From Pseudomonadota bacterium (GTDB lineage Bacteria > Pseudomonadota > Gammaproteobacteria > Steroidobacterales > Steroidobacteraceae): 8,897 nucleotides of DNA. Of this stretch, positions 1 through 5,772 are shown piece after piece (position 1 is the stretch's first letter; each line of letters begins with the position of its first letter). The DNA lies in assembly GCA_021808195.1 (NCBI GenBank), contig JAKBCE010000096.1:1-8897 (forward strand), given 5' to 3'. The translations under genes and the position numbers were made by a program. The notes below the pieces were generated by a model, which saw only the letters and a list, made by a program, of their open reading frames with translations, ran no database searches and had not been told where the DNA came from.

Positions 1-1043
1 GGGACCTCTCGACGATCACACCGGCGCTGAACGCGACCGCCGTCTATGCCGGCACCACCGTGATCAGCCAGGGCAACGAAGCGCTGCGCGGCGTAGTCAC
101 GGCCCGCAGCGGCAACACCCTGACGCTCTCCGGCGCGGAGTACATCTGCCAGGAAGGCCCTTGCTACTCGAACGCCTCGTTCAACTACTACCCCACGGCC
201 ACGGTCACGATCGGCTCGGGGACCGTGGTGAGCCAGGACGGGGTCGCTGCCACGGGGCTGAACACGCAATCGGTGTCGGTCGGCCAGCAGATCACGGCAC
301 TCGGGGTGGGTTCGATCAGCAGCTCGAACGCTCTCTCGATGAATTCGAACCCCGGACAGATCCGCCTGCAGCCGACCCCCCTGTGGGGCACGCTGAGCAG
401 CGGGGCCTCCGGCAGCGCGACGGTGAACCTGCTCGAGCTCGCCAATAACGCACCGGGCGCCTTCAACTTCGCCGGCACGGGCGTCACGAGCAGCGAGGAC
501 GCCAACGCCGCGAGCTACACCCTGAACACCGGCACGTTCGACGCGAGCACGCTCAGCGCCAGCACGCTGATCAATGCCGTCGGCATCGTCGCGCCGTTCG
601 GCGCAGCTCCGCCGGACTTCACGACCAGCGCCGTGACGAACATGACCACTGGCCCCTCGACGCTGATCGTGGAGTGGACCGCCGGTACGACCGCGCCATT
701 CACCAGTGCGGGCAATTCGGGGATCGTGGTGAACCTCGGCAATACGAGCATCACCTCGGCCATCCTGCGCACCGGACCGCAGACCGTGCAGCTCTCGAGC
801 CTCTCCGGCAGCCCGACCATCATCGCTGGCTGCGCCAGCGGCACGTGCAGCGGCAATTCCGAGTACGCCATCGGCAACGCCACGAATGGAGTCAACGTGT
901 ACGGCGGCGCCTCGAGCTTCATCAGCGGGCTGTCGAGCACGATCAACGGCACGAACAAGGTGTTCAAGCTGGTGGCGATCGGCACCTACGACTCGAGCAC
1001 CAACACCTTCTACACCCAGCGCATGGACGTCGCGCTCGAGTAA
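1..1043 (+). CDS. Secreted DUF5666-like beta-rich protein, 3' part only
   Basis: This is the C-terminal part of a larger protein. The frame is already open at base 3 (it reads DLSTITPALNATAVYAG) and ends at TAA 1041-1043, so the true start lies left of the window; the GTG at 60 is only internal. The visible ~346 residues are rich in Gly, Ser, Thr and Asn with few charges, as expected of an exported beta-structured protein. Near the start, LRGVVTARSGNTLTL followed by VTIGSGTVVSQDGVAA and VSVGQQITALG resembles the small OB-like barrel of DUF5666. The later FNFAGTG and VAPFGAAPPDF segments resemble, from memory, long lipoprotein-like relatives in high-GC gammaproteobacteria. Two close Cys pairs (CQEGPC, CASGTC) would suit periplasmic disulfides. 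No catalytic motif is visible and the function is unknown. The family assignment is from pattern memory; that it is secreted is inferred from composition. Confidence 0.72.
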   Translation, partial: DLSTITPALNATAVYAGTTVISQGNEALRGVVTARSGNTLTLSGAEYICQEGPCYSNASFNYYPTATVTIGSGTVVSQDGVAATGLNTQSVSVGQQITALGVGSISSSNALSMNSNPGQIRLQPTPLWGTLSSGASGSATVNLLELANNAPGAFNFAGTGVTSSEDANAASYTLNTGTFDASTLSASTLINAVGIVAPFGAAPPDFTTSAVTNMTTGPSTLIVEWTAGTTAPFTSAGNSGIVVNLGNTSITSAILRTGPQTVQLSSLSGSPTIIAGCASGTCSGNSEYAIGNATNGVNVYGGASSFISGLSSTINGTNKVFKLVAIGTYDSSTNTFYTQRMDVALE

Positions 1044-1054
1044 TGCTGTGACTG

Positions 1055-1088
1055 CGGTGCACCGGGCGGACTGCCGCCCGGTGCACCG
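1055..1088. terminator. Bidirectional hairpin terminator between convergent genes
   Basis: A perfect 15-bp inverted repeat (arms 1055-1069 and 1074-1088, beginning CGGTGCACCGGG) encloses a 4-nt ACTG loop. It starts 12 bp after the stop of the upstream gene and ends 21 bp before the frmA stop on the other strand. That is the expected place for a shared terminator of two convergent genes. There is no U-tract on either side, so it may act as a stable 3' end or need Rho. Confidence 0.75.
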
Positions 1089-1109
1089 GTCGGTGCGCCG
1101 ACGGAGCGT

Positions 1110-2219
1110 TCAGAACGTCACGACGGTACGGATCGACTCGCCGCGGTGCATCAGGTCGAACGCCTCGTTGATGCGCTCGACCGGCATCACGTGCGTGATC
1201 AGCTCATCGATGTGGATCTTCTTGTCCATGTACCAGTCGACGATCTTCGGCACATCGGTGCGCCCGCGCGCCCCGCCAAAGGCCGTCCCCTTCCACACCC
1301 GCCCGGTCACCAGCTGAAACGGCCGGGTCTTGATCTCCTGGCCCGCCCCGGCCACCCCGATGATCACCGAGACGCCCCAGCCGCGGTGACAGCACTCCAG
1401 CGCCTGGCGCATCAGATCCACATTCCCCACACACTCAAAACTGTAATCCGCTCCGCCCCCGGTCAGCTCCACCAGGTGCGCCACCAGATCGCCCTTGATC
1501 TGGCGCGGATTGACAAAATCCGTCATCCCAAAGCGCTCCGCCAGCGCCTTGCGCTTCGGGTTCACGTCCACCCCGATGATCTTGTTCGCCCCCACCAGGT
1601 GCGCCCCCTGGATCACGTTCAGCCCGATCCCCCCGAGCCCGAACACCACCACGTTCGCCCCAGGCTCGACCTGCGCGGTGTTGATCACCGCCCCCACCCC
1701 GGTCGTCACCCCGCAGCCGATGTAGCACACCTTCTCAAACGGCGCGTCCTCGCGAATCTTCGCCACCGCAATCTCCGGCAGCACCGTGTAGTTCGAGAAC
1801 GTCGAGCACCCCATGTAGTGGTGCACCATGCGACCCTCGTACGAAAACCGGCTCGTCCCGTCCGGCATCACCCCTTTGCCCTGCGTCGAGCGGATCGCCG
1901 TGCACAGGTTCGTCTTGCGCGACAGGCACGATTTGCACTGCCGGCACTCCGGCGTGTACAGCGGTATCACGTGATCGCCCTTCTTCACCGAGCTCACCCC
2001 GGGGCCGACGTCCACCACCACCCCAGCCCCCTCGTGGCCGAAAATCGCCGGAAACAGCCCCTCGGGGTCCGCTCCCGAACGGGTGAACTCATCCGTGTGA
2101 CACACCCCGCTCGCCTTGATCTCCACCAGCACCTCTCCGGCCTTCGGACCCTCGAGGTCCACCGTCACCACTTCAAGCGGTTTGCCTGCCTCAAAGGCAA
2201 TGGCGGCTTTGGATTTCAT
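1110..2219 (-). CDS. frmA: S-(hydroxymethyl)glutathione dehydrogenase / class III alcohol dehydrogenase
   Basis: This 369-residue zinc alcohol dehydrogenase has full family length. It oxidises S-hydroxymethylglutathione, the spontaneous formaldehyde-glutathione adduct, to S-formylglutathione with NAD+ in the cytosol; the class can also reduce S-nitrosoglutathione. Catalytic zinc ligands are C40, H62 (in GHEGAG) and C169 (in GCGVTTG). The structural zinc lobe is complete: C92, C95, C98, C106. The Rossmann motif GLGGIG spans 194-199 and D218 is the expected NAD-ribose ligand. The class III marks for glutathione-adduct binding are present: D51 and E53 in GADPEG, and R110 in IRSTQGKG. The ATG at 2219 gives the family's normal N-terminus, though the Shine-Dalgarno is weak (GAG about 10 bases upstream). 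It is divergent from a GAF-Fis regulator. No S-formylglutathione hydrolase (frmB/fghA) or frmR lies in the window. The family is certain; the physiological substrate is inferred from the class III residues. Confidence 0.96.
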   Translation of the reverse strand: MKSKAAIAFEAGKPLEVVTVDLEGPKAGEVLVEIKASGVCHTDEFTRSGADPEGLFPAIFGHEGAGVVVDVGPGVSSVKKGDHVIPLYTPECRQCKSCLSRKTNLCTAIRSTQGKGVMPDGTSRFSYEGRMVHHYMGCSTFSNYTVLPEIAVAKIREDAPFEKVCYIGCGVTTGVGAVINTAQVEPGANVVVFGLGGIGLNVIQGAHLVGANKIIGVDVNPKRKALAERFGMTDFVNPRQIKGDLVAHLVELTGGGADYSFECVGNVDLMRQALECCHRGWGVSVIIGVAGAGQEIKTRPFQLVTGRVWKGTAFGGARGRTDVPKIVDWYMDKKIHIDELITHVMPVERINEAFDLMHRGESIRTVVTF

Positions 2220-2283
2220 GGTCGTGCTCGCGTATCAGAGGGCCGCAACGGCGAGGGAGCGCAGTCTACGCGGGCCACAGCGC

Positions 2284-2300
2284 AGCACGGCCCTCCCCAA
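2284..2300 (-). promoter_or_regulatory. Possible weak sigma-54-like promoter for frmA
   Basis: On the minus strand the element reads TTGG-GGAGGGCCGT-GCT. It keeps the GG-N10-GC spacing of a -24/-12 promoter and about 10 of 13 informative positions of the long consensus, but lacks the CAC after TGG. Transcription would begin near 2273, leaving a ~50-nt leader before the frmA ATG. No convincing sigma-70 promoter for frmA was seen. In GC-rich DNA such a match can arise by chance. Confidence 0.25.
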
Positions 2301-2328
2301 GGTGGCGCGTACGGTCACACCATCGCAC

Positions 2329-2345
2329 TGTCCCGTTTCGGAACA
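2329..2345. promoter_or_regulatory. 17-bp dyad, likely regulator operator
   Basis: TGTCCCG-TTT-CGGAACA is a 7-3-7 inverted repeat with one mismatch, lying in the 224-bp gap between frmA and regulator A. Its size and symmetry fit a Fis-type helix-turn-helix dimer. Its half-sites recur upstream of the porin gene near 5601-5618. It is centred about 80 bp upstream of the probable regulator A transcription start and about 64 bp upstream of the tentative frmA start, so it could serve both genes. Which protein binds it is inference. Confidence 0.55.
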
Positions 2346-2383
2346 CATTGGGCCGCGGCTGTATCAAAGTCGGCTCTGAAGGC

Positions 2384-2411
2384 TTGCACAAGCCCGTCAC
2401 CGGCGCATAAT
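2384..2411 (+). promoter_or_regulatory. Sigma-70 promoter of regulator A
   Basis: A -35 element TTGCAC (2384-2389) and a -10 element CATAAT (2406-2411) are separated by 16 bp. This lies in an AT-richer pocket of otherwise GC-rich DNA. Transcription would start near 2418, giving a leader of about 26 nt. The Shine-Dalgarno is the G-run 2432-2437, six bases before the ATG at 2444. Confidence 0.6.
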
Positions 2412-2443
2412 TTGTCCTGGACGGATGCAACGGGGGGCTGGAC

Positions 2444-4357
2444 ATGCTTCGGGCCATCGACAATCGTCATCGCCACCCGCAGGCGGCACCGCGCAGAGCA
2501 CTACGGCCGGAGGATTCAGGCGCCCCGGAGTACATCCGCCGCTCCTGGCTGCGCTGCCTGAACCAATACCACCTCGATCCAAAGTCCGAGCGCGAACCGT
2601 ACGTGTTGCCGCGCCAGGAGCGGCTCGAGCGCAAGGAACACAACCGCGACCTGCTCGCGCTCGCCGATGCCGAAATGGCGCACCTGTATCACCAACTCGC
2701 CGGTTCCGGTTATTCGATCATTCTCACCGACCGCGACGGCGTGCTGCTCGATTACTACGGCGATTTCAGCTTCCGCAATGCGGCGTTTCGTACCGGTCTG
2801 GTGCTCGGGGCGATGTGGGACGAGGAACACGGCGGCACCAACGGCATGGGCACCTGCCTGGTCGAGCGGACCCCGTTGATCGTGCACCGCGAACAGCACT
2901 TCTTCTCGCGCAACAGCGGACTGACCTGCTGTGCCGCGCCGATCTTCGACTTCCGCGGCGAGCTGATTGCGGTGCTCGACGCGTCCGGGGAGTCCGACCG
3001 GGCTCAACAGCACACCTTGGTGCTGGTCAACATGGCCGCGCAGATGATCGAGAACCGCCTGTTCCTGCATCACTTCCGCGATGCATTCGTGGTCCGCTTC
3101 CACAGTCGCCCGGAACTGCTCGGCACCTGGGGCGAGGGCATCATCGCACTTGATGCCAGCGGCCTGATCAGCGCCCTCGACCGAAATGCTCTGTTCCAGC
3201 TCGGGCTGAAATCCCAGGCCGATCTGCTCGGCTCGCCGCTCGAGCGGGTGTTCACCGTCTCGCTGAATGCACTGCTGGCGCGCAGCCAGCGCAAATCCTT
3301 CCACCCGCTGACGCTCTATGACGCCCACCACGGTGGCCGCATGTTCGCGATCGCCCAGGCGCCGCAGTCCAAGCGCGCCGGCAAACCGCGCGGGGCCAAT
3401 CCGGCCGCGCCGGAGGGGCTCGATCCGGACCGCGGTCCGCTCGAGGAGCTCGACTTCGGCGATCCGGTCATGGCACGCAACATCCAGGCGACCCGGCGCA
3501 CACTCGCGCGCGAGATCCCGATCCTGCTGATCGGCGAATCGGGCACTGGTAAGGAGTGCTTCGCGCGGGCGCTGCACGCCTCGAGCGAGCGGGCCGAGAA
3601 GCCGTTCGTAGCGCTGCACTGCGGTGCGCTCACGGATGGCGAGCCCGCCGGGACGACGCTCGCCGAGCAGATGCGCTCGCGCATCGTGCAAGCCAATGGC
3701 GGCACGGTCTTTCTCGATGACGTCGGGGAACTGCCGGCGCCACTGCAGTCCCAGGTATTGCATCTGATCGAGGAGCGCGCCCTGCCGGCCGCCGGCGGTG
3801 CAGAAGCGGTCCGCATCGACGTGCAGCTGGTCAGCGCCACGCGCCGCGATCTGCACGAACCGGTGCAGCGCGGGGCATTGCGCGAGGACCTGTTCTACCG
3901 CCTGCAGGGACTGGTGCTGACGCTTCCGCCGCTGCGCGAGCGCAAGGACAAGGCGGCGGTGATTCGCCACATATTCGCCCAGGAGAGCGCCGCAACGCCC
4001 GCGGTCAGCATGGGCGAGGACATGATTGACGCGCTCAAGGCCTACAGCTGGCCCGGCAACATCCGCCAGCTGCGCAACGTGCTGCGCGGCATGATCGCGA
4101 TGCGCTCGAACAACCAGCTCGATGCCGGCTGCCTACCGGCCGAATACGGCGCCGGAGAAGTGCATACCGAGGAGCCGCTGTGCGCCGAGGCGCAGCGGCT
4201 CAATCCCCTGGAGCGCGCCGAACGCAGCGCGCTGCTGCACGAAATCGAGCTGCATCAGGGCAACCTCAGCCGCGTCGCTCAGTCCCTCGGCATCGGCCGC
4301 AATACTCTCTACCGCAATCTTCGCCGGCTGCACATCAGCCTGCCGGTGCGGCGCTGA
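2444..4357 (+). CDS. AcoR-like GAF-AAA-Fis regulator lacking GAFTGA (regulator A)
   Basis: This 637-residue protein has the AcoR/MimR-like order. Residues ~30-75 form an N-terminal helical segment and ~78-205 a GAF sensor (EEHGGTNGMGT around 127-137, typical of this group). Residues ~225-310 look like a degenerate PAS (GIIALDASGLI). AAA+ occupies ~340-570 and a Fis-type helix-turn-helix ~603-630 (GIGRNTLYRNLRR). AAA+ motifs present: Walker A GESGTGKE 364-371, Walker B TVFLDDVG 421-428 (D-D instead of the usual D-E), REDLFYRL 480-487 and WPGNIRQLRN 536-545. The ELFG..GAFTGA stretch between them is absent: CGAL (393-396) is followed after only 22 residues by NGGT. GAFTGA contacts sigma-54, so on its own this protein probably cannot drive sigma-54 promoters. 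It may work with sigma-70, as a repressor, or as a partner of regulator B. The start is set by a promoter and G-rich ribosome site. Its ligand is unknown; relatives sense small alcohols or ketones. Confidence 0.88.
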   Translation: MLRAIDNRHRHPQAAPRRALRPEDSGAPEYIRRSWLRCLNQYHLDPKSEREPYVLPRQERLERKEHNRDLLALADAEMAHLYHQLAGSGYSIILTDRDGVLLDYYGDFSFRNAAFRTGLVLGAMWDEEHGGTNGMGTCLVERTPLIVHREQHFFSRNSGLTCCAAPIFDFRGELIAVLDASGESDRAQQHTLVLVNMAAQMIENRLFLHHFRDAFVVRFHSRPELLGTWGEGIIALDASGLISALDRNALFQLGLKSQADLLGSPLERVFTVSLNALLARSQRKSFHPLTLYDAHHGGRMFAIAQAPQSKRAGKPRGANPAAPEGLDPDRGPLEELDFGDPVMARNIQATRRTLAREIPILLIGESGTGKECFARALHASSERAEKPFVALHCGALTDGEPAGTTLAEQMRSRIVQANGGTVFLDDVGELPAPLQSQVLHLIEERALPAAGGAEAVRIDVQLVSATRRDLHEPVQRGALREDLFYRLQGLVLTLPPLRERKDKAAVIRHIFAQESAATPAVSMGEDMIDALKAYSWPGNIRQLRNVLRGMIAMRSNNQLDAGCLPAEYGAGEVHTEEPLCAEAQRLNPLERAERSALLHEIELHQGNLSRVAQSLGIGRNTLYRNLRRLHISLPVRR

Positions 4358-5423
4358 GGCGCGCGGACTCCGCTGCGCCCCCGGCGCGCCAGGTCTTCGG
4401 CGCGATGCCGTGCCGCTTCATCTTGCGATACAGCGTGTTGCGGCTCACGCCGAGCGCGGCGGCCGCGCGGCTCATGTTGCCCCGATTGACGTCGATCACG
4501 CGCAGCAACGCCGCCCGCTCGGCGCTGCGCAGCAGACCCGGACAGCGCGCCGGTGCCGATGCGCTCTGCGCGCCGCGGGCGGCGACGATCTGCACCGGCA
4601 GGTCGCACTGGCGCACCACGCCGCCGTCGCAGATCGCGACCGCGGTCCGAATGACATTGCGCAGTTCGCGGATGTTGCCGGGCCAGGGATAGGCGAGCAG
4701 GCTCGCGAGCGCGTCGGGCTCGATCTGCCCCGTATCGAGCCGCCACTCCGCGGACAGTGCCGCGAGGATCACGCGCTCCTTGTCGAAGCGCTCGGCGAGC
4801 GCCGGCAGTTCGAGCGTCAAGCCGTTCAGCCGGTAATACAGGTCCTCGCGGAACGTCCCGCAGCGGATCATCTCGCGCAGATTGCGGTGTGATGCGGCGA
4901 GCACGTGCAGCTCCACCGCACACGCGCTGTCGCTGCCGAGCGGCAGGATCTGGTGCTCCTCGAGGACCCGCAGCAGCCGGCTCTGCAGCGCCTGCGGCAT
5001 GTCACCGATTTCATCGAGAAACAGCGTGCCCCCGGAGGACTGCGCAATGCGCCCGCGCAGGCCCTCGCGGCGCGCCCCGGTGAACGCTCCGGAACGGTAG
5101 CCGAACAGCTCGCTCTCGATGAGCGTCTCGGGGATCGCGGCGCAGTTGACCGCCACGAACGGCCGGGCCGCGCGGCGACTCGCGCGATGGATGGCGCGGG
5201 CGAACGCCTCCTTGCCGCAGCCGGTCGGCCCCTGGATCAGGACCGGGATATCCGTATCGGCGATCCGGTAGGCGCAGCGCACGTTGTGCAGCATCAGGGG
5301 GTCGTCGCCGGCGAGCTCCTCCAGGCTGAACTCGGCACCGCCAGGCGCGGGGTGCACGACGACGCATTCGACGGACACGTCTCCGACGATCAGCCCACGG
5401 GATTCGTCTGTTGTGCTGATCAT
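4335..5423 (-). CDS. Sensorless sigma-54 enhancer-binding activator (regulator B)
   Basis: This 362-residue protein consists of a sigma-54 AAA+ module and a DNA-binding domain. After ~35 unstructured-looking residues come Walker A GPTGCGK (65-71), GAFTGA intact at 112-117 after ELFGYRS, and Walker B GTLFLDEIG (132-140, D137/E138). FREDLYYRL (191-199) and WPGNIRELRN (247-256) follow. The Fis-type helix-turn-helix is at ~313-340 (GVSRNTLYRKMKR), then a ~22-residue Ala/Gly-rich tail. No GAF, PAS or receiver domain exists, an architecture like PspF. An in-frame TAG two codons upstream of the ATG (plus-strand 5427-5429) rules out a longer product in this frame. Start support is CGCAGGGGGCT five bases before the ATG. 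It should hydrolyse ATP to open sigma-54 promoters, most obviously that of the divergent porin. Its own control must come from elsewhere, perhaps from regulator A, which it overlaps tail-to-tail. Confidence 0.9.
   Translation of the reverse strand: MISTTDESRGLIVGDVSVECVVVHPAPGGAEFSLEELAGDDPLMLHNVRCAYRIADTDIPVLIQGPTGCGKEAFARAIHRASRRAARPFVAVNCAAIPETLIESELFGYRSGAFTGARREGLRGRIAQSSGGTLFLDEIGDMPQALQSRLLRVLEEHQILPLGSDSACAVELHVLAASHRNLREMIRCGTFREDLYYRLNGLTLELPALAERFDKERVILAALSAEWRLDTGQIEPDALASLLAYPWPGNIRELRNVIRTAVAICDGGVVRQCDLPVQIVAARGAQSASAPARCPGLLRSAERAALLRVIDVNRGNMSRAAAALGVSRNTLYRKMKRHGIAPKTWRAGGAAESARLSAAPAG
4358..4390 (+). terminator. Weak candidate hairpin after regulator A
   Basis: GGCGCGC (4358-4364) directly after the regulator A stop pairs with GCGCGCC (4384-4390) around a 19-nt loop. 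There is no U-tract, and the hairpin lies inside the coding end of regulator B. It is listed because no other 3' end is visible for this gene. Confidence 0.2.
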
Positions 5424-5467
5424 ACGCTAGCCCCCTGCGCCGCCGCGGCGCTGCGTCATGTGTGTCA

Positions 5468-5500
5468 TGTCCCAGCGTGACAGTGTCACTGAACGAAACA
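5468..5500. promoter_or_regulatory. Distal enhancer: two abutting dyads
   Basis: Two dyads stand side by side. The first is TGTCCCA-G-CGTGACA (5468-5482). After a single G comes TGTCACT-GAA-CGAAACA (5484-5500). Their adjoining half-sites make a perfect 6-1-6 palindrome GTGACA-G-TGTCAC (5477-5489). The second dyad has the same 7-3-7 geometry as the dyad upstream of regulator A and shares 11 of 17 bases with it. Just before lie two direct GTCATGT copies with 9-bp period (5455-5461, 5464-5470). The array is 240-270 bp upstream of the predicted porin start and close to the start of regulator B, so it could also mediate autoregulation. Binding by regulator B or A is inference. Confidence 0.5.
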
Positions 5501-5538
5501 CTAGCGGGCCCGCACGCCCCCCATCGCCGCGCTAGTGT
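5498..5538. repeat. Perfect 9-bp inverted repeat, 23-nt spacer
   Basis: ACACTAGCG (5498-5506) and CGCTAGTGT (5530-5538) are exact reverse complements, 32 bp apart centre to centre, about three helical turns. Both contain CTAG, a tetranucleotide generally rare in proteobacteria. A third CGCTAG occurs at 5425-5430 in the regulator B leader. It could be an operator bound on one DNA face or the stem of a regulator B leader RNA. Confidence 0.55.
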
Positions 5539-5600
5539 GCGCGCCGCCCCGCGCCGCCGACCGGATCATGCGCGCCGGCAGCACATTCCGCAGCGCCGGT

Positions 5601-5618
5601 TGTTCCGTAAGCGTGACA
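5601..5618. promoter_or_regulatory. Proximal enhancer half-site pair
   Basis: TGTTCCG-TAAG-CGTGACA is an imperfect dyad. Read on the other strand it is TGTCACG-CTTA-CGGAACA, whose halves match those of the frmA/regulator A dyad at 6/7 and 7/7 positions, with a 4-nt rather than 3-nt spacer. It is centred about 130 bp upstream of the predicted porin start, a typical distance for a sigma-54 upstream activating sequence. Confidence 0.5.
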
Positions 5619-5713
5619 CTGTGTACCGACACCGCCGCCCGCCCCCGCCCCCAGCAGCCACTTGCGCCGATTGAGCGTGTGCGGCGCGCAACGTGCCGGC
5701 CACAGCGGCGGCG

Positions 5714-5729
5714 TGGCACGGGGATTGCT
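5714..5729 (+). promoter_or_regulatory. Consensus sigma-54 (-24/-12) promoter of the porin
   Basis: TGGCACG-GGGA-TTGCT matches the long sigma-54 consensus (TGGCACG-N4-TTGCW) at every informative position, with exact GG-N10-GC spacing (GG 5715-5716, GC 5727-5728). Transcription should start near 5740, giving a ~33-nt leader before the porin ATG at 5773. This promoter needs an ATP-dependent activator, and the divergent GAFTGA protein is the obvious candidate. Confidence 0.92.
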
Positions 5730-5772
5730 CTGCGCAGGCGTCACCCAAACGTACCACGCAGGGGGCTCTGCA

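Noticed and set aside
60..62. GTG at 60 as the start of the first gene
   Set aside because: The frame is open back to base 3 with matching composition and there is no ribosome site, so the gene enters from outside the window.
1146..2561. 471-codon plus-strand open frame antisense to frmA
   Set aside because: It is the mirror of a clear, full-length frmA. The product is a low-complexity His/Arg/Pro-rich string with no domain, as GC-rich antisense frames usually give.
2516..3970. 484-codon minus-strand open frame antisense to regulator A
   Set aside because: The plus-strand frame has GAF, AAA+ and helix-turn-helix motifs; the antisense product shows none and is Arg/Ala/Glu-rich filler.
5437..5451. 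GCGCCGC-C-GCGGCGC inverted repeat upstream of regulator B
   Set aside because: It has a one-base centre and pure G/C arms in GC-rich DNA, so chance is likely; it may still form a short leader hairpin.
5662..5772. N-terminal extension of the porin from TTG 5662
   Set aside because: It would place the consensus sigma-54 promoter inside the coding region and bury the signal peptide. The ATG at 5773 has its own ribosome site.
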